Assembly: GCA_037447655.1 (NCBI GenBank)
Contig: JBBHKE010000771.1
Span: forward strand, 535,797 to 599,796
Reading direction: 5' to 3'
DNA length: 64,000 nt
Source: Zygnema cylindricum
Lineage: Eukaryota; Streptophyta; Zygnematophyceae; Zygnematales; Zygnemataceae
Part shown: positions 53,625-64,000 of the stretch, piece by piece
Layout of the letters: the number at the start of each line of letters is the position of its first letter
Position numbering within the stretch: position 1 is the first letter of the stretch
Program-made: the position numbers and the translations under genes
Notes under the pieces: generated by a model
Seen by the model: only the letters and a program-made list of their open reading frames with translations
What the model was told of the DNA's origin: nothing
Databases searched by the model: none

Positions 53625-53839
53625 AGCCTATTAGCGTTCATGTTTTTTTCGCCACTTAAAACAGGTTTTTCTCCGTGGACACTTGGACAGATTGTTAATC
53701 CGATGGTCGAGATTTAAAGGCAAGATTCTCACTTTCCGATTGACGGTCTCCAATCAGAAATTGGACAAGTGTGCACGGAGAAAAGATGTTTTAAGCGGCG
53801 AAAAAAACTTTAACACTAATAATAGCGATACACGGTGTA
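53625..53839. mobile_element. Foldback MITE, family A, copy 4
   Basis: Arms TTTTTCTCCGTGGACACTTG and CAAGTGTGCACGGAGAAAAG are complementary; the right end is GCGATACACGGTGTA. The left end is eroded. Confidence 0.75.
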
Positions 53840-54246
53840 GTGTACCAATCGGAAAGCAAGATTTTATCGAATCATCGCAAATCTTCGGACTGCTAATCCG
53901 GTAGGTGTGCACGAAAGAAAACGAGAAATGTTTACGATAATATATATTTTTTTTACGTTTAATGGTGAGACACGATCGACCAAAATGAAGGTATCGATTG
54001 TGAGACTCTTCCCCTACCAAGCTCGAAACAATAAAAAAACTTTATACAATTGATTGGTCGGATAGAGTCTTTTAAAGAAGAACCAAAACAGAACAGGTTG
54101 ACCGTCGCGAAGCATAAAGACAAAGGAATATGGGAAACATCGTTATTGAAAACGCATCATCTGCAGATAAAAGATGAGAAAGGGGAGATGTAAAAAATCT
54201 TAGAAAAAGTAAACATTGAAAGCAGTAGTCTTTGCTCGGGATCGAC

Positions 54247-54318
54247 TCCGTTGCCGGGACTTGAACCCGGGTCGCTCGGGTGAGAGCCGAGTATCCTAAC
54301 CAACTAGACTACAACGGA
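54247..54318 (-). tRNA. tRNA-Glu (CTC)
   Basis: A 72-nt cloverleaf on the minus strand. Acceptor TCCGTTG pairs with CAACGGA, the D arm includes AGTCTAGTTGGTTAGGAT, the anticodon stem-loop is CTCGG CTCTCAC CCGAG (anticodon CTC), and the T arm is CCGGG TTCAAGT CCCGG. No intron. Confidence 0.97.
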
Positions 54319-54533
54319 TGTGACATGCTTGACATCGTTATTTAATTTATATTGTATAGATATAAAAAACCTTGACATCAGAAATATACTCTCCACCGTA
54401 CATTGATTATTTATCTCGAGCATCACTATTTTCACACCGCCACGATAATCAGTGTGTAGTGGAATTATTATTAACGTAACTGAGAAACTAGAAAGTGAAA
54501 CATTATTTTGTTACAGGGAGACGTGGTTTCACT

Positions 54534-54753
54534 ACTAAGCGAATCGCTATTAGCGTCAATGTTTTTTTCGCCCACTTAAAACATCTTTTCTCCGTACACA
54601 CTTGTCGGATTTTCAATTTGAGACCACCAATCGTAGCTGAGAATCTTTTCTTTCAATCGTAACCGTCAGATCTACAATCCGACAAGTGTGTACGGGGAAA
54701 AGATGTTTTAAGTGGCGAAAAAAACCTTGACGCTATTAACGATTCGCGGTGTA
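54534..54753. mobile_element. Foldback MITE, family A, copy 5 (best hairpin)
   Basis: Ends are GAATCGCTATTAGCGTCAA and the inverted CGCTATTAACGATTCGCGGT. The arms at about 54570-54611 and 54676-54717 pair over about 40 bases with very few mismatches (ACATCTTTTCTCCGTACACA against TGTGTACGGGGAAAAGATGT). It is the best preserved member of the family. Confidence 0.85.
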
Positions 54754-56374
54754 CAGGGAGTGTTCCTTACATGTTTCCTCAGTGTGGTGAACCTGGTGAA
54801 CCCTCGTTTCACCGTGCGAAATGCGCCGTAAGTTTCACCACTTCAAAATACCTACCAGTATCATGTAATCCGTAAATATTTTTTTTGTACGGACTCTAGT
54901 TTTGACCAGGAAATAAGGATTTTGTTTTGCCAAGGGTTTGTACATTAACTCTGACGACGCTGCCCGAAAAATAAAAACTATATTTCCATCGTCGACAAAT
55001 TGTCGATGTATATAACGTAAACCTTCAGTCGTACTTTAATTATTAACCGTGCGCCTGCCTATAGTTGTTACAATAGTTTCAATAACACTTCGACCCGAAA
55101 TGTTGAACTACGATTAGCAACTCTATTGAAGGAGTAGACGACAATCTGTCACGTCCCCATTCACTTAATTGGTATTATATATTGTATTTTCGCGTTACTA
55201 TAATAAACCATTAACGCTATTAACGAAGGGGCACTATTTCTTTGTTGCACAAGTCATATAATGATAAGAACAATAATAAAGAGGGAGTCTTTCAAATAGT
55301 CATTTTATTTGGAGTAAATTGATAATGTAAATTTTGTTTATATTATTGCAGTCACAATGTCCTATGTAAGCCAAACAATGAAATCATTAGGGATATTTTC
55401 GTTGTTAAATGTGAATGCCTTGTATGTTTTGTATGGGGTTAGAGATGAAGTTTGGGTTGCAAAATGTGTATATTTTGTGCTTATTATTATACCACATGAC
55501 TTTGTAATTTATGCAATAGCGTTGAATATAAGCAAGTTATTATATCTAGAGATGAAGTTACTATGTGTACTTAACGTTTTTTTTTTATGCGCTCATTTGG
55601 ACATTAATGGTTGCATCCCAAGTCCCAAACATGTATATCGAGGTCTTGCCAAACGCATTTTCGTATACCAATCAGTAACTCCAAAAAAAATTTGTGCCGA
55701 GATGTCACGTTTTCGTCATTTGCACGTAAATTTCTCTATTTATAATAAAATAAAAACAAAAACAAAAACAAACTGAAAAAATGTAAAATTTTGTCTCCAC
55801 AACTTTTGTTTTTTTTCCAAAGTTCAAACCCCGCAAATGGTAAGGTATCAAATATATTATTTATGCATTTAAGTTTTGATTTTGTCTTTTATGTTTTTTG
55901 TTTTTATGTTTTTGTTTTTTGTTTTATGTTTTGATATTTATAGATTAAAGTTTTTGTTTCCCCATTCATGTTTTTGTTTTTACGTTTTCGTTTTTTTGTT
56001 TTTTGTTTTGAGTTTTGGGGGTTTATTATTATGTTTTATTTTTATAAGGTGAAATGGAAGAGAAATAAAGAGTGAATATAAATTATTGGAATTGGAAGAA
56101 ATAGAAGAGGATAAAACGAAGTAGAAAGAGAAAAAAAAAATAAAACGAAATAAAAAAAGACAAAAAAGAAGGAGATGGAAAAAAAAATGCAGAAGAAAGG
56201 AAAAATAACAAAAAAAATGAATACAACAAAAAAAAAGAGGAAGAATATAAGATGATGTGTAAATGAAATAAAAAAGAATAGAAAAAAATAGAATAAGGGA
56301 AAAAGGTGGAAAAATAATATGGAGGCAAAAAATGTATAATAAACGAAAAAGATAAAAATTGTGTTTTTTTTAGC
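54754..56374. other. AT-rich spacer
   Basis: It holds the 55132 copy of a dispersed repeat (see 48180). A 139-codon frame at 55357-55776 has no recognisable domain and a low-complexity Lys/Thr end. A T-rich stretch and then a purine-rich tract (56080-56350) follow. Confidence 0.4.
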
Positions 56375-57813
56375 TTAAACACCAACCTGTTTCACTTCGT
56401 CTAAAGTAGCATCTGCACATGGGAATGTTTTTTGGAGAAGACATTCGGGCACATTGATTCTATCACGATGGAGTAGGTACGCATGTTTGTTGTCTTCAAA
56501 GCCAGCTTGGACTAGTAGAATCTCTACTGGGATGGAGGTTAAGTAGGATAAGTACATATGAGTACTAGCCCATATCCCTAATCGCGCTATATGGGATTCC
56601 GAAGCCCTATCAACACCAAAATATTTTCACGTAAGCATAAAAATTTGACATAAAAACTTTAACACTTCAACTTTTTTTGTGTTTTTTTAAGACTTACAAA
56701 TTTATGGGTGTTAACAATATTCAGTACAAATGAAACATGTCACGGTTTTTTCCCTTTACTTTTGGCCGCCCTTGCGCCTGCTCCTCTCATTGCGTGGGTT
56801 TTTGAATTCGATACAATGTCGAGAGATAGAAACATCGCTTGGATTAATTTAAGATGGGTATGAAAATCCAACGCCTCGTCATTTTTAGAACCCTTAGGGA
56901 ATAGAAATAAATCGTACCTGTAAAGGAATCATTAAAACATATTTTAACAAAAAAAAAAGGTTAGCAAGAAAATTTCAAGTTTTGAGGATGTTATCGGAAA
57001 AAATAAATGTTAATGAGAAATAAAAATAAATGTTATGGAGAAAAAAAATTGGCACGAAAATGTCAAGTTTTCAAGGATGTTATGGAGAAAAACAAGACAC
57101 ACTTCACAAAAATAGTAGTTTGTGACACTGACCATGATTCCCTTGATGAAAAGTCAGGACCGCTCCAACCTATTCCTTCCTTCATATGAAACAAATATAG
57201 TAGCCATAAAGCTATCCCTCCGACCGGACAAAGGTCCCATTCATTTCTTCAAAAAATAGATAACTAGTTTCAAAGATGTGAAAACAACGAAACAACCAAT
57301 AGAATGCTATTTCATAAAGTTACTGAACAATGATGCACCACAATTAACGTCAATTATTCAAATTTTATTTACCTTATTTGTTTTCCCATTCATATCGAGA
57401 AATCCTAGCATATGACCAGGAGACGGCCCCACACTCTCCAACTCCATTGAAAACAAATTACATAAATTAACCCCTCTATCGCTATTTCCTCGACCGGCCG
57501 CGAAATGGGCTAAAAGGGTTATCGATCGGGCTAACATATTTTCGTGTGCATGTGATAAAGTAGTACAAGCCTCGAGCCAACTTCTGCTCATACTTTTCAA
57601 TTGTTTCCCGTCGTAGCCGTCACTCAACGCTCCCGATTGCCGATCCAAATATTGTTCCTTACATCGTATTCCAGTCCGTCGAATAATCCCCTTCATTATT
57701 GTCTCAGTGTCTGGACCTTTTCTTATATCTTCTATTGGAATCCCTAACAGGGTATATTGCGTTTTATGAAAAAACACAAGCGCTTTCAATATTGCCTCTA
57801 AAAAATCTTTGGA
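56375..57813 (-). pseudogene. Crypton/Ndc10-type tyrosine recombinase, in pieces
   Basis: Four coding blocks run 57813-57373, 57245-57133, 56917-about 56760 and 56606-56375. They follow the order of the Ndc10 domain II/Crypton recombinases. Block 1 has GALSDGYDGKQLKSMSRSWL, the Arg box HFAAGRGNSDRG and MLGFLDMNGKTNK. Block 2 has DLCPVGGIALWLLYLFHMK and DFSSRESW. Block 3 has YDLFLFPKGSK and the HxxR box KTHAMRGAGARAA. Block 4 has IARLGIWASTHMYLSYLT (putative Tyr nucleophile) and a C-terminal NVPECLLQKTFPCADATL segment. Splice sites around block 1 and between blocks 2 and 3 are good and in phase. Blocks 1 to 2 and 3 to 4 do not join in frame, and the usual segment after GKTN is missing. No N-terminal exon is found before the satellite. 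It is therefore a decayed or incompletely modelled gene; the family call is strong. Confidence 0.8.
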
Positions 57814-58329
57814 CTGTAACAAAAAACACAAAATATATTCAATATTAGTTTGTATATGTAAAATGAGTCTTGTTTTAGGGTCAATTGAACAAACCTAAAT
57901 AGGACAACATAAGTTAACCAAAAAAACACAACGTGCACAAAATACAGATAATGCAAAAAAGTCCAAAATCACACATATTTTGTAATACAATGATTATCTT
58001 TCGTGTTTATCATGAAATTTCGACTTGATTATAACGGTTATATTTAACTGTTATACTACATTATTTACAACAACTAGCTAAAATTGTTTTATTTTACTAA
58101 TGATAACAGTTGTATCTAAGTGTTATGTCATAATTATTATAAAAGTAAATAAATATACAGTTGTAGTAGATAAATATGCAGTTATATTTACCTGTTATAT
58201 TTTATATATTATGACAACTATATCTAACTATTGTATTATACCGAATATGACAACTAGTTGTAAGTGTTATAATTTATTTGTAGCTGTTGCATTATAGTAG
58301 ACATAACAACTATATCTCGCTGTAATATT

Positions 58330-59470
58330 ACAGTAAATTTAAGAGCTAGTTATAGCTTTTATCTTATATATATTGTAAAAGTTATATCTAACTGTCATAC
58401 ATTATTTTTATCTTATACTTATTGTAAAAGTTATATCTAACTGCAATATTTTATTAACTGGCTGTAATATTATAGAAAATTTAACAGCTAGTTATAGCTT
58501 TTATCTTATATATATTGTAAAAGTTATATCTAACTGCAATGTTTTATTAACTGGCTGTAATATTATAGAAAATTTAACAGCTACTTATAGCTTTTATCTT
58601 ATATATATTGTAAAAGTTATGTCTAACTGCAATATTTTATTAACTGGCTGTAATATTACACTAAATTTAACATCTAGTTATAGCTTTTATCTTATACTTA
58701 TTGTAAAAGTTATATATAACTGCAATATTTTATTAACTGGCTGTAATATTATAGAAAATTTAACAGCTAGTTATAGCTTTTATCTTATATATATTGTAAA
58801 AGTTATATCTAACTGCAATGTTTTATTAACTGGCTGTAATATTATAGAAAATTTAACAGCTACTTATAGCTTTTATCTTATATATATTGTAAAAGTTATA
58901 TCTAACTGCAATATTTTATTAACTGGCTGTAATATTACACTAAATTTAACAGCTAGTTATAGCTTTTATCTTATATATATTGTAAAAGTTATATCTAACT
59001 GTCATATAATATTTTTATCTTATACTTATTGTAAAAGTTATATCCAACTGCAATATTTTATTAACTGGCTGTAATATTATAGAAAATTTAACAGCTAGTT
59101 ATAGCTTTTATCTTATATATATTGTAAAAGTTATATCTAACTGCAATATTTTATTAACTGGCTGTAATATTATAGAAAATTTAACAGCTAGTTATAGCTT
59201 TTATCTTATATTTATCGTAATAGTTATATATAACTGCTATATATTATTTTTATCTAATATATATTGTAAAAGTTATATCTAACTGCAATATTTTATTTAC
59301 TGGCTGTAATATTACAGTAAATTTAACATCTAGTTATAGCTTTTATCTTATACTTATTGTAAAAGTTATATATAACTGCAATATTTTATTAACTGGCTGT
59401 AATATTATAGTAAATTTAACAGCTAGTTATAGCATTTATCTTATATTTATTGTAATAGTTATATCTAACT
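58330..59470. repeat. 93-bp AT-rich satellite array
   Basis: A 93-bp unit (with blocks AAGTTATATCTAACTGCAAT and TATTAACTGGCTGTAATATT) repeats at exact 93-base spacing: 58441, 58534, 58627, 58720, 58813 and 58906. Two later steps are 142 bases (93 plus 49), to 59048 and 59283. As 93 is a multiple of 3, a 151-codon open frame at 58619-59074 results and is an artefact. Confidence 0.9.
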
Positions 59471-61150
59471 GTTATATTTTATAACTAGACAATTATATTT
59501 ATCTGTTTTATCATATTTCTTATAACAACTATATCTTCTTGTTATATTTATAAATTACATCACCTATATATAACTGTTACATTTTACGGAATATGACAGT
59601 TAGTTGTAAGTGTTATATTTTATTAATTATAACAGTTGTTATACGTAGCTGCTGCATTATACTAAACATAACAACGTTATTTAGATGTTATATTTTAATA
59701 ATCATAACAATTATGTCTAACTGTTATACTATGTTAATTCTTACGCTATAATAAACTATTACATAATTAACAGTTGTACCTAATTGTTATTTTGTATATA
59801 TTACAACTTCAATATCTAACTGTGATTTTGTATTAATTATTACAATGTTTTCTAAGTATCATTATATACATTATAACATTTATATCTACACAGTTATATC
59901 TAACTGCTATACTACACATATTATAGCAGGTCTAATTTAATTGTTATATTTTAAAGTTATAACCAGTTATATATTTTATATACCCTAACTATTATAATGT
60001 GTTAATTTTCCCAGTGAGAACTGACTATTACATTATATATATTTTAACATTTATATCTAAGTGTTATAATGTGTTAATTATTAGTGTTAACTAACTATTA
60101 CATTCTATTTTTTATAACAAATTACATTATATTTATCTTGAGAGTAAAAATTAATTGTTATATTATACATATTATAACAGTTGTATCTAACCATTATATT
60201 ATGTTAATTATTACAAGTATAATAAACTTTTACATTATAGTAGTTATAACAGTTGAAACTAACTGTCATATTATATATATTATGACAATTATAACTAACC
60301 GTTATATTATATTTATTATAATTATTATTAGTATACACTACAACTATAACAGTAGTTGTAACAGTAGTTTCATATATTATATATTATAGTTCAACTATTA
60401 TTATATACAGTATTTATATTATAACTCCTACTTCAAATATATTAAACAGATAATAATGTGCATTATAGTATATATTTCAAATATTACTTAGATTAAATAT
60501 GTATTATAACGTTTTATAACGTATTGTACTATATCAACTACATGTGTTAGAAATGTTACTCGATATGTTATAGATATTGTAATTGTCAGTATATATACGA
60601 TAATTATTATTAATACATATATTTTCTGAATTATAACTATTATTATTACATATGTTATATGTGTTAAATATATTACATCTATTGATATGTATATTATATG
60701 TATATATAACTTTTATTATGATATATATTACATATATTATAACTAAACTGTTTTATATATATTTAATATATTTTACTACTAAACTGCTGTTACATATATT
60801 ACATATATTACTGTTGTTACTATATATATTATATATATATTAAAGCCATTAGTGTTATATACATTATATACATTGTACCTTTTATTCTATATTATACATA
60901 TTGTAAATGTTATTATGGGTATTATAGAAATTATAACTAAACTGACTGTCTGTATATTTATTATGCGTGTGATAAATCCTTTTATTACATCTATGATATA
61001 TCTTGAGCAAATATTACACACATTGTAATAATTATTATTTTTTTATTGTTATTGTTATTCTTATTATTATATAATAATTATTATTTTTTTATTGTTGTTG
61101 TTATTCTTAATATTATATATGTTAGTATCATTATTATTATTCAAGTCTAG
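59471..61150. repeat. Degenerate AT-rich repeats beyond the satellite
   Basis: Imperfect, partly palindromic motifs such as AACAGTTGTATCTAACTGTTAT recur on both sides of the ordered array (also 57990-58330), grading into ATT-rich DNA. This looks like older, decayed satellite. Confidence 0.6.
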
Positions 61151-61259
61151 AAACTTCCTAAACCACCTTTTTTAGTCTAACTATGAAACGTTAATAATCA
61201 TCTACAATAAAATATTGCAACAAAAATAGAAATAAATACAATATAAAAATCCGAAACAA

Positions 61260-61870
61260 AAACAAAACAAGTAACAAAAAACAGGAGAATGGGGGAGAGA
61301 GGGAGAGGGAGAGGGAGAGGGAGAGGGAGAGGAGGGGAAAAGAGAGAGACTTGCAATGTAAAAAGGACAAAACCACACAAAAGAGGGGAGACACAATGTT
61401 AGGATAGTAGAAACACCCACCGAGAGGGAATACTTCGAGCAGCCACAGATAGGAAAAAGGCGAGAAAGAAAGGGCGTCTGGGGAAGCTACAAGAAATGGG
61501 AGACATGGATAAAAGAAAAGGTTTTAGGATTAAAACAACAGACACTATGGTTCGTTCACATGGAAAAGTTTAAAACGGAATTATTCAATAAAATGCTTCT
61601 TCATGTTTCATAGACATTTTTGTTGTTGGATAAATTAATATTAAAAAAGGGAGGAAGTAAAGGGAAGTGAGAAACAAAAATGAAAAAAAGAGAAAGAAAA
61701 CGAGTTCAAAATTTACTTACAATCTAAAAAGGGGGCATCTCCACTACGAAGAAGAAGACACGAATGATAAAAAGGGACCGGAACACGGAACCAAAGCGGG
61801 GAAAGAAAAGGAAGAGGAGAAAAAAAAATGGGCAGGTGAAATAAGAAGCAAACGGGAGGACATGGATAAA
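61260..61870 (+). repeat. Purine-rich tracts
   Basis: A (GGGAGA)n run at 61291-61335 and a longer GA-rich stretch at 61640-61870. Open frames here are low complexity. Confidence 0.7.
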
Positions 61871-61988
61871 AAAACGTTGAATCAAAAAACGTTTTTTCAA
61901 TTGTTGATGTTTTAGCGTTCAAACGAACTACTGGTTTTAAAATTTAAAATTTCGAAAAAAGAAACGGGCGCAAGAAACGGGCAGAAGA

Positions 61989-62148
61989 ATGTTTCGTGCC
62001 GCGTTTCCTTCCGTAAACGGTTTTGGTTTTCACAGTGTAGCGTGGCGTTCGCAGTTGGCGATGCGCCTCGCGGTGCGAAGCGTCGTTACTCGAAAAGCGA
62101 AGGGGGGGCGACGTGGATCTATCACAATGCGTGAAACGGACCTCGGAG
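61989..62148 (+). CDS. Possible first exon with organelle-targeting sequence
   Basis: ATG at 61989 opens a CpG-rich stretch encoding 53 residues with many Arg, Ala, Ser and Val and few acids (MFRAAFPSVNG, RLAVRSVVTRKAKGGRRGS), like a mitochondrial or plastid presequence. A strong donor, GGAG|GTGAGC, follows at 62149. GC content is clearly above the surroundings. I find no second exon before the window ends, so the gene may continue beyond 64000 or be broken. Confidence 0.35.
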
Positions 62149-62360
62149 GTGAGCCCGAAAATCGCAAGGTTCGGTACAGTACTGTACTATTCTTGTTTGC
62201 CGTACTTTGTCGTTCTTTGCAGTTCGTTGCCGTCTGTACTCCAAATGCTTACTTTTTAAGTTTTTTTACCTTTTCAGTGTGTGATTGTCCAAATTTTTTT
62301 TTAGTGTAGCAAAAAGGTACAATATATATATAAAAGTGCTAAATATATATAAAAGTGTCA

Positions 62361-62752
62361 GCGCGCTGGGTGCAGTGGTAGCCCCTTGTCCTGTCGACGT
62401 CACGAGCCGACGACCGTTGGGACTTCTGGTCAGGAGACAGATGTCCTACTCGCTGTGAGACAGATGTCCTACTCGCTGTGAGACAGATGTCCTACTCGAT
62501 GTCCTACTCGCTGTCCTGCCTCCGGACAGGCTGGGGAGGACTGTGCAGGCTATGATTGGCTTATACTAGGTCAGTCTTTCTGACTAGAGGTATGTCTGGT
62601 CAGTTCGCTGTCCTGCCTCCGGACAGGCTGGGGAGGACTGTGCAGGCTATGATTGGCTTATACTAAGGTCAGTCTTTCTGACTAGAAGTATGTCCGGTCA
62701 GTTGGGGAGGGGTGGATAGGAGAGGACCCTGGTTCAATTCCCGGAGCGCGCA
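62361..62752 (+). other. tRNA-like element with about 320-bp insert
   Basis: The 5' end GCGCGCT pairs perfectly with the 3' end AGCGCGC, followed by A, like a 7-bp acceptor stem. The 5' part has an A-box-like TGGGTGCAGTGGTAGCC and the 3' part a T-arm-like CCTGGTTCAATTCCCGG (one mismatch). The two halves are 390 bases apart, and the insert contains tandem duplications. D and anticodon stems do not pair well. It may be a SINE-like element or a tRNA split by an insertion. Confidence 0.4.
62437..62700 (+). repeat. Nested tandem duplications
   Basis: A block GACAGATGTCCTACTCGCTG occurs two to three times at 62437-62510. A unit of about 95 bp (starting GCTGTCCTGCCTCCGGACAG) then occurs twice, at about 62508-62602 and 62603-62700. 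Confidence 0.85.
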
Positions 62753-63389
62753 ACTATTCTCTTTAATTATTATTTTGAAATTTGGACGGGGCGGGATATG
62801 GACTTATGGAGGACTAGGGTTCGAATTCCAGAGAGTTTTCATTCGCCGTTTTTGTATTTGGGGTATCACATGTTATTTTGACTAGATAGAGACTTGGAAA
62901 CAACGAACCCTAAAAGGGCGTGCTCTTTTTTTTATATATTTTTTTTAGCTTTTCTACCGCCTTTTTTTTCATGAAAAAAAATTAAGATGCTTTTTTCTGT
63001 TCTACTGTCCGTCGATTACGGCACAAATCAGTTTTTAACGGTCCAGATGTGATTATCGGGTACCAATGAATCAGTAGTACGGATTCGGTCTCTCGTACTG
63101 AATTTTCAATCAAAGTTTATTCTATTCGCTTAGCCAATGAAATCATCCGATTCGATGATTTCAAATGATTCATTTGGCCCGTAGGCGCTGTTGAAAAAAA
63201 ATAAACGTCTTTCAAATGGAATTTTTTTTTTCTTATTCCGAAGGACGTCTCTAGTTTGGCGCCGAGGGCTCTTTAGCATTGTACTTTCCGTACATTATGT
63301 ACATGATCAGATCTCTTGTCGACTTGTACAACGAGATGTATGGTTCGTACGTTCTTGCCGTCCGCCTCAACTACACCGCTAATCGCTAT

Positions 63390-64000
63390 TACACCGCGAA
63401 TCGTAATTAGAGTAAATTACTCTAATTCGGTCGCTCGAAATTTCGACTCTATGACATCAAATAGAGTAAATGATTCTAATTTTTTCATTATTCTAATTTA
63501 GGTAAGTTTAATTAGCGTAACAGAATTGTAATATAGGTTCGTTTTAAATAGTGTGGAGTACGGATGACGTTCGACCGTGCAAAACTGTACTTTTTTAAGT
63601 AAAAAAGTACAAATAATGATTTAATACAATCGCGCTCGCACGTGAAATCGGACTAAGCGAAAAATCAATCACATCGAAAAAAAAGCCGTTCGCATAACTC
63701 TCGTCCATCGACAACATCGTCGTCAGTGTGAACATTAACTTACATTCAGCGCGACAAATAATACTAACGTCATAATGACGTCAAAAATATACGGACTGAC
63801 AGATTTTGTACTTCTACGTAATTTAGTGTTCATAATTTCAGCGCGGATAATTATTGCCGACATAACCCAATATAGAGTACTTAAATAAATTAGAGTAAAC
63901 TTCGACTGTGAAAAAGTTCTATCACATAAATTAGAGTTCATTACTCTAATTGTTTTTTTTTTGTTTTTTTACTCTAATTTTTTCATTACTCTAATTACGA
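63390..64000. mobile_element. 0.5-kb-type TACACCG MITE, copy 2 (runs off window)
   Basis: The left end TACACCGCGAATCGTAATTA and the interior match the 44213 element in the same orientation; the right end lies past 64000. A second CACCG end (TACACCGCTAATCGCTAT) lies directly before it at 63372, so it inserted into, or next to, another family member. Confidence 0.85.

Noticed and set aside
57246-57372. Possible missing recombinase exon reading LYEIAFYW
   Set aside because: Its frame contains stops or does not join either neighbour, so similarity to the expected segment may be chance.
58619-59074. 151-codon open frame with repeated NILLTGCNI units
   Set aside because: It is a by-product of the 93-bp satellite: 93 is a multiple of 3, so the frame stays open. 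Hydrophobic Ile/Tyr/Leu composition only reflects AT-rich repeats.
58330-59470. CRISPR array
   Set aside because: The units are contiguous satellite repeats without unique spacers, in a eukaryotic genome.

Overview
This is a nuclear window from a eukaryote, most likely a green-lineage organism and plausibly a streptophyte alga. The assignment is an inference. It rests on a UDP-sugar pyrophosphorylase that aligns end to end with the plant enzyme but is split into 16 exons, a GT92 glycosyltransferase of the plant galactan-synthase type, a plant-like tRNA-Trp(CCA), a nuclear gene for an organellar bL25 ribosomal protein, and GT-AG introns. The sequence is AT-rich and gene-poor. It is dominated by small DNA transposons. 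I see no prokaryotic operons, rRNA or CRISPR.

Layout. 1-4.9 kb: AT-rich sequence with foldback MITEs and a purine tract. 4.96-5.94 kb: last exon of a GT92 gene. 7.1-7.4 kb: unassigned ORF. 8.07-9.56 kb (minus): two-exon gene for a small membrane protein with a Cys-rich knuckle. 10.4-15.2 kb: one or two genes with a hexapeptide-repeat/coiled-coil protein and an RRM-like 3' part. 18.0-21.4 kb: a nest of transposons, including a 2.6-kb hAT-like element with an 8-bp target duplication. 22.4-22.7 kb: another element with an 8-bp duplication. 23.6-33.6 kb: UDP-sugar pyrophosphorylase (USP), about 625 aa, whose introns carry several MITEs, a hAT-like MITE and a pair of exon-like fragments. 33.6-40.8 kb: AT-rich intergenic DNA with microsatellites. 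40.8-42.9 kb: five-exon gene for a gag-like, zinc-knuckle-like protein. 45.2 kb: tRNA-Trp, with a decayed copy 1.2 kb upstream. 46.2-49.2 kb (minus): bL25 gene. 49.3-56.3 kb: MITEs, pyrimidine tracts, a 10-N assembly gap and tRNA-Glu(CTC). 56.4-57.8 kb (minus): Crypton/Ndc10-type tyrosine recombinase in pieces. 58.3-59.5 kb: 93-bp satellite. 61.9-64 kb: a CpG-rich presequence-like first exon, a tRNA-like element with a large insert, and a second copy of a 0.5-kb MITE.

Functional links. USP makes UDP-sugars (including UDP-Gal) and GT92 enzymes use UDP-Gal, so two genes here belong to cell-wall polysaccharide metabolism, though nothing shows they are co-regulated. The most striking mobile-element features are the recombinase beside a satellite, the nested hAT element whose empty site survives in a neighbouring paralogous repeat, and the dense family of TA-flanked elements with CACCG ends.
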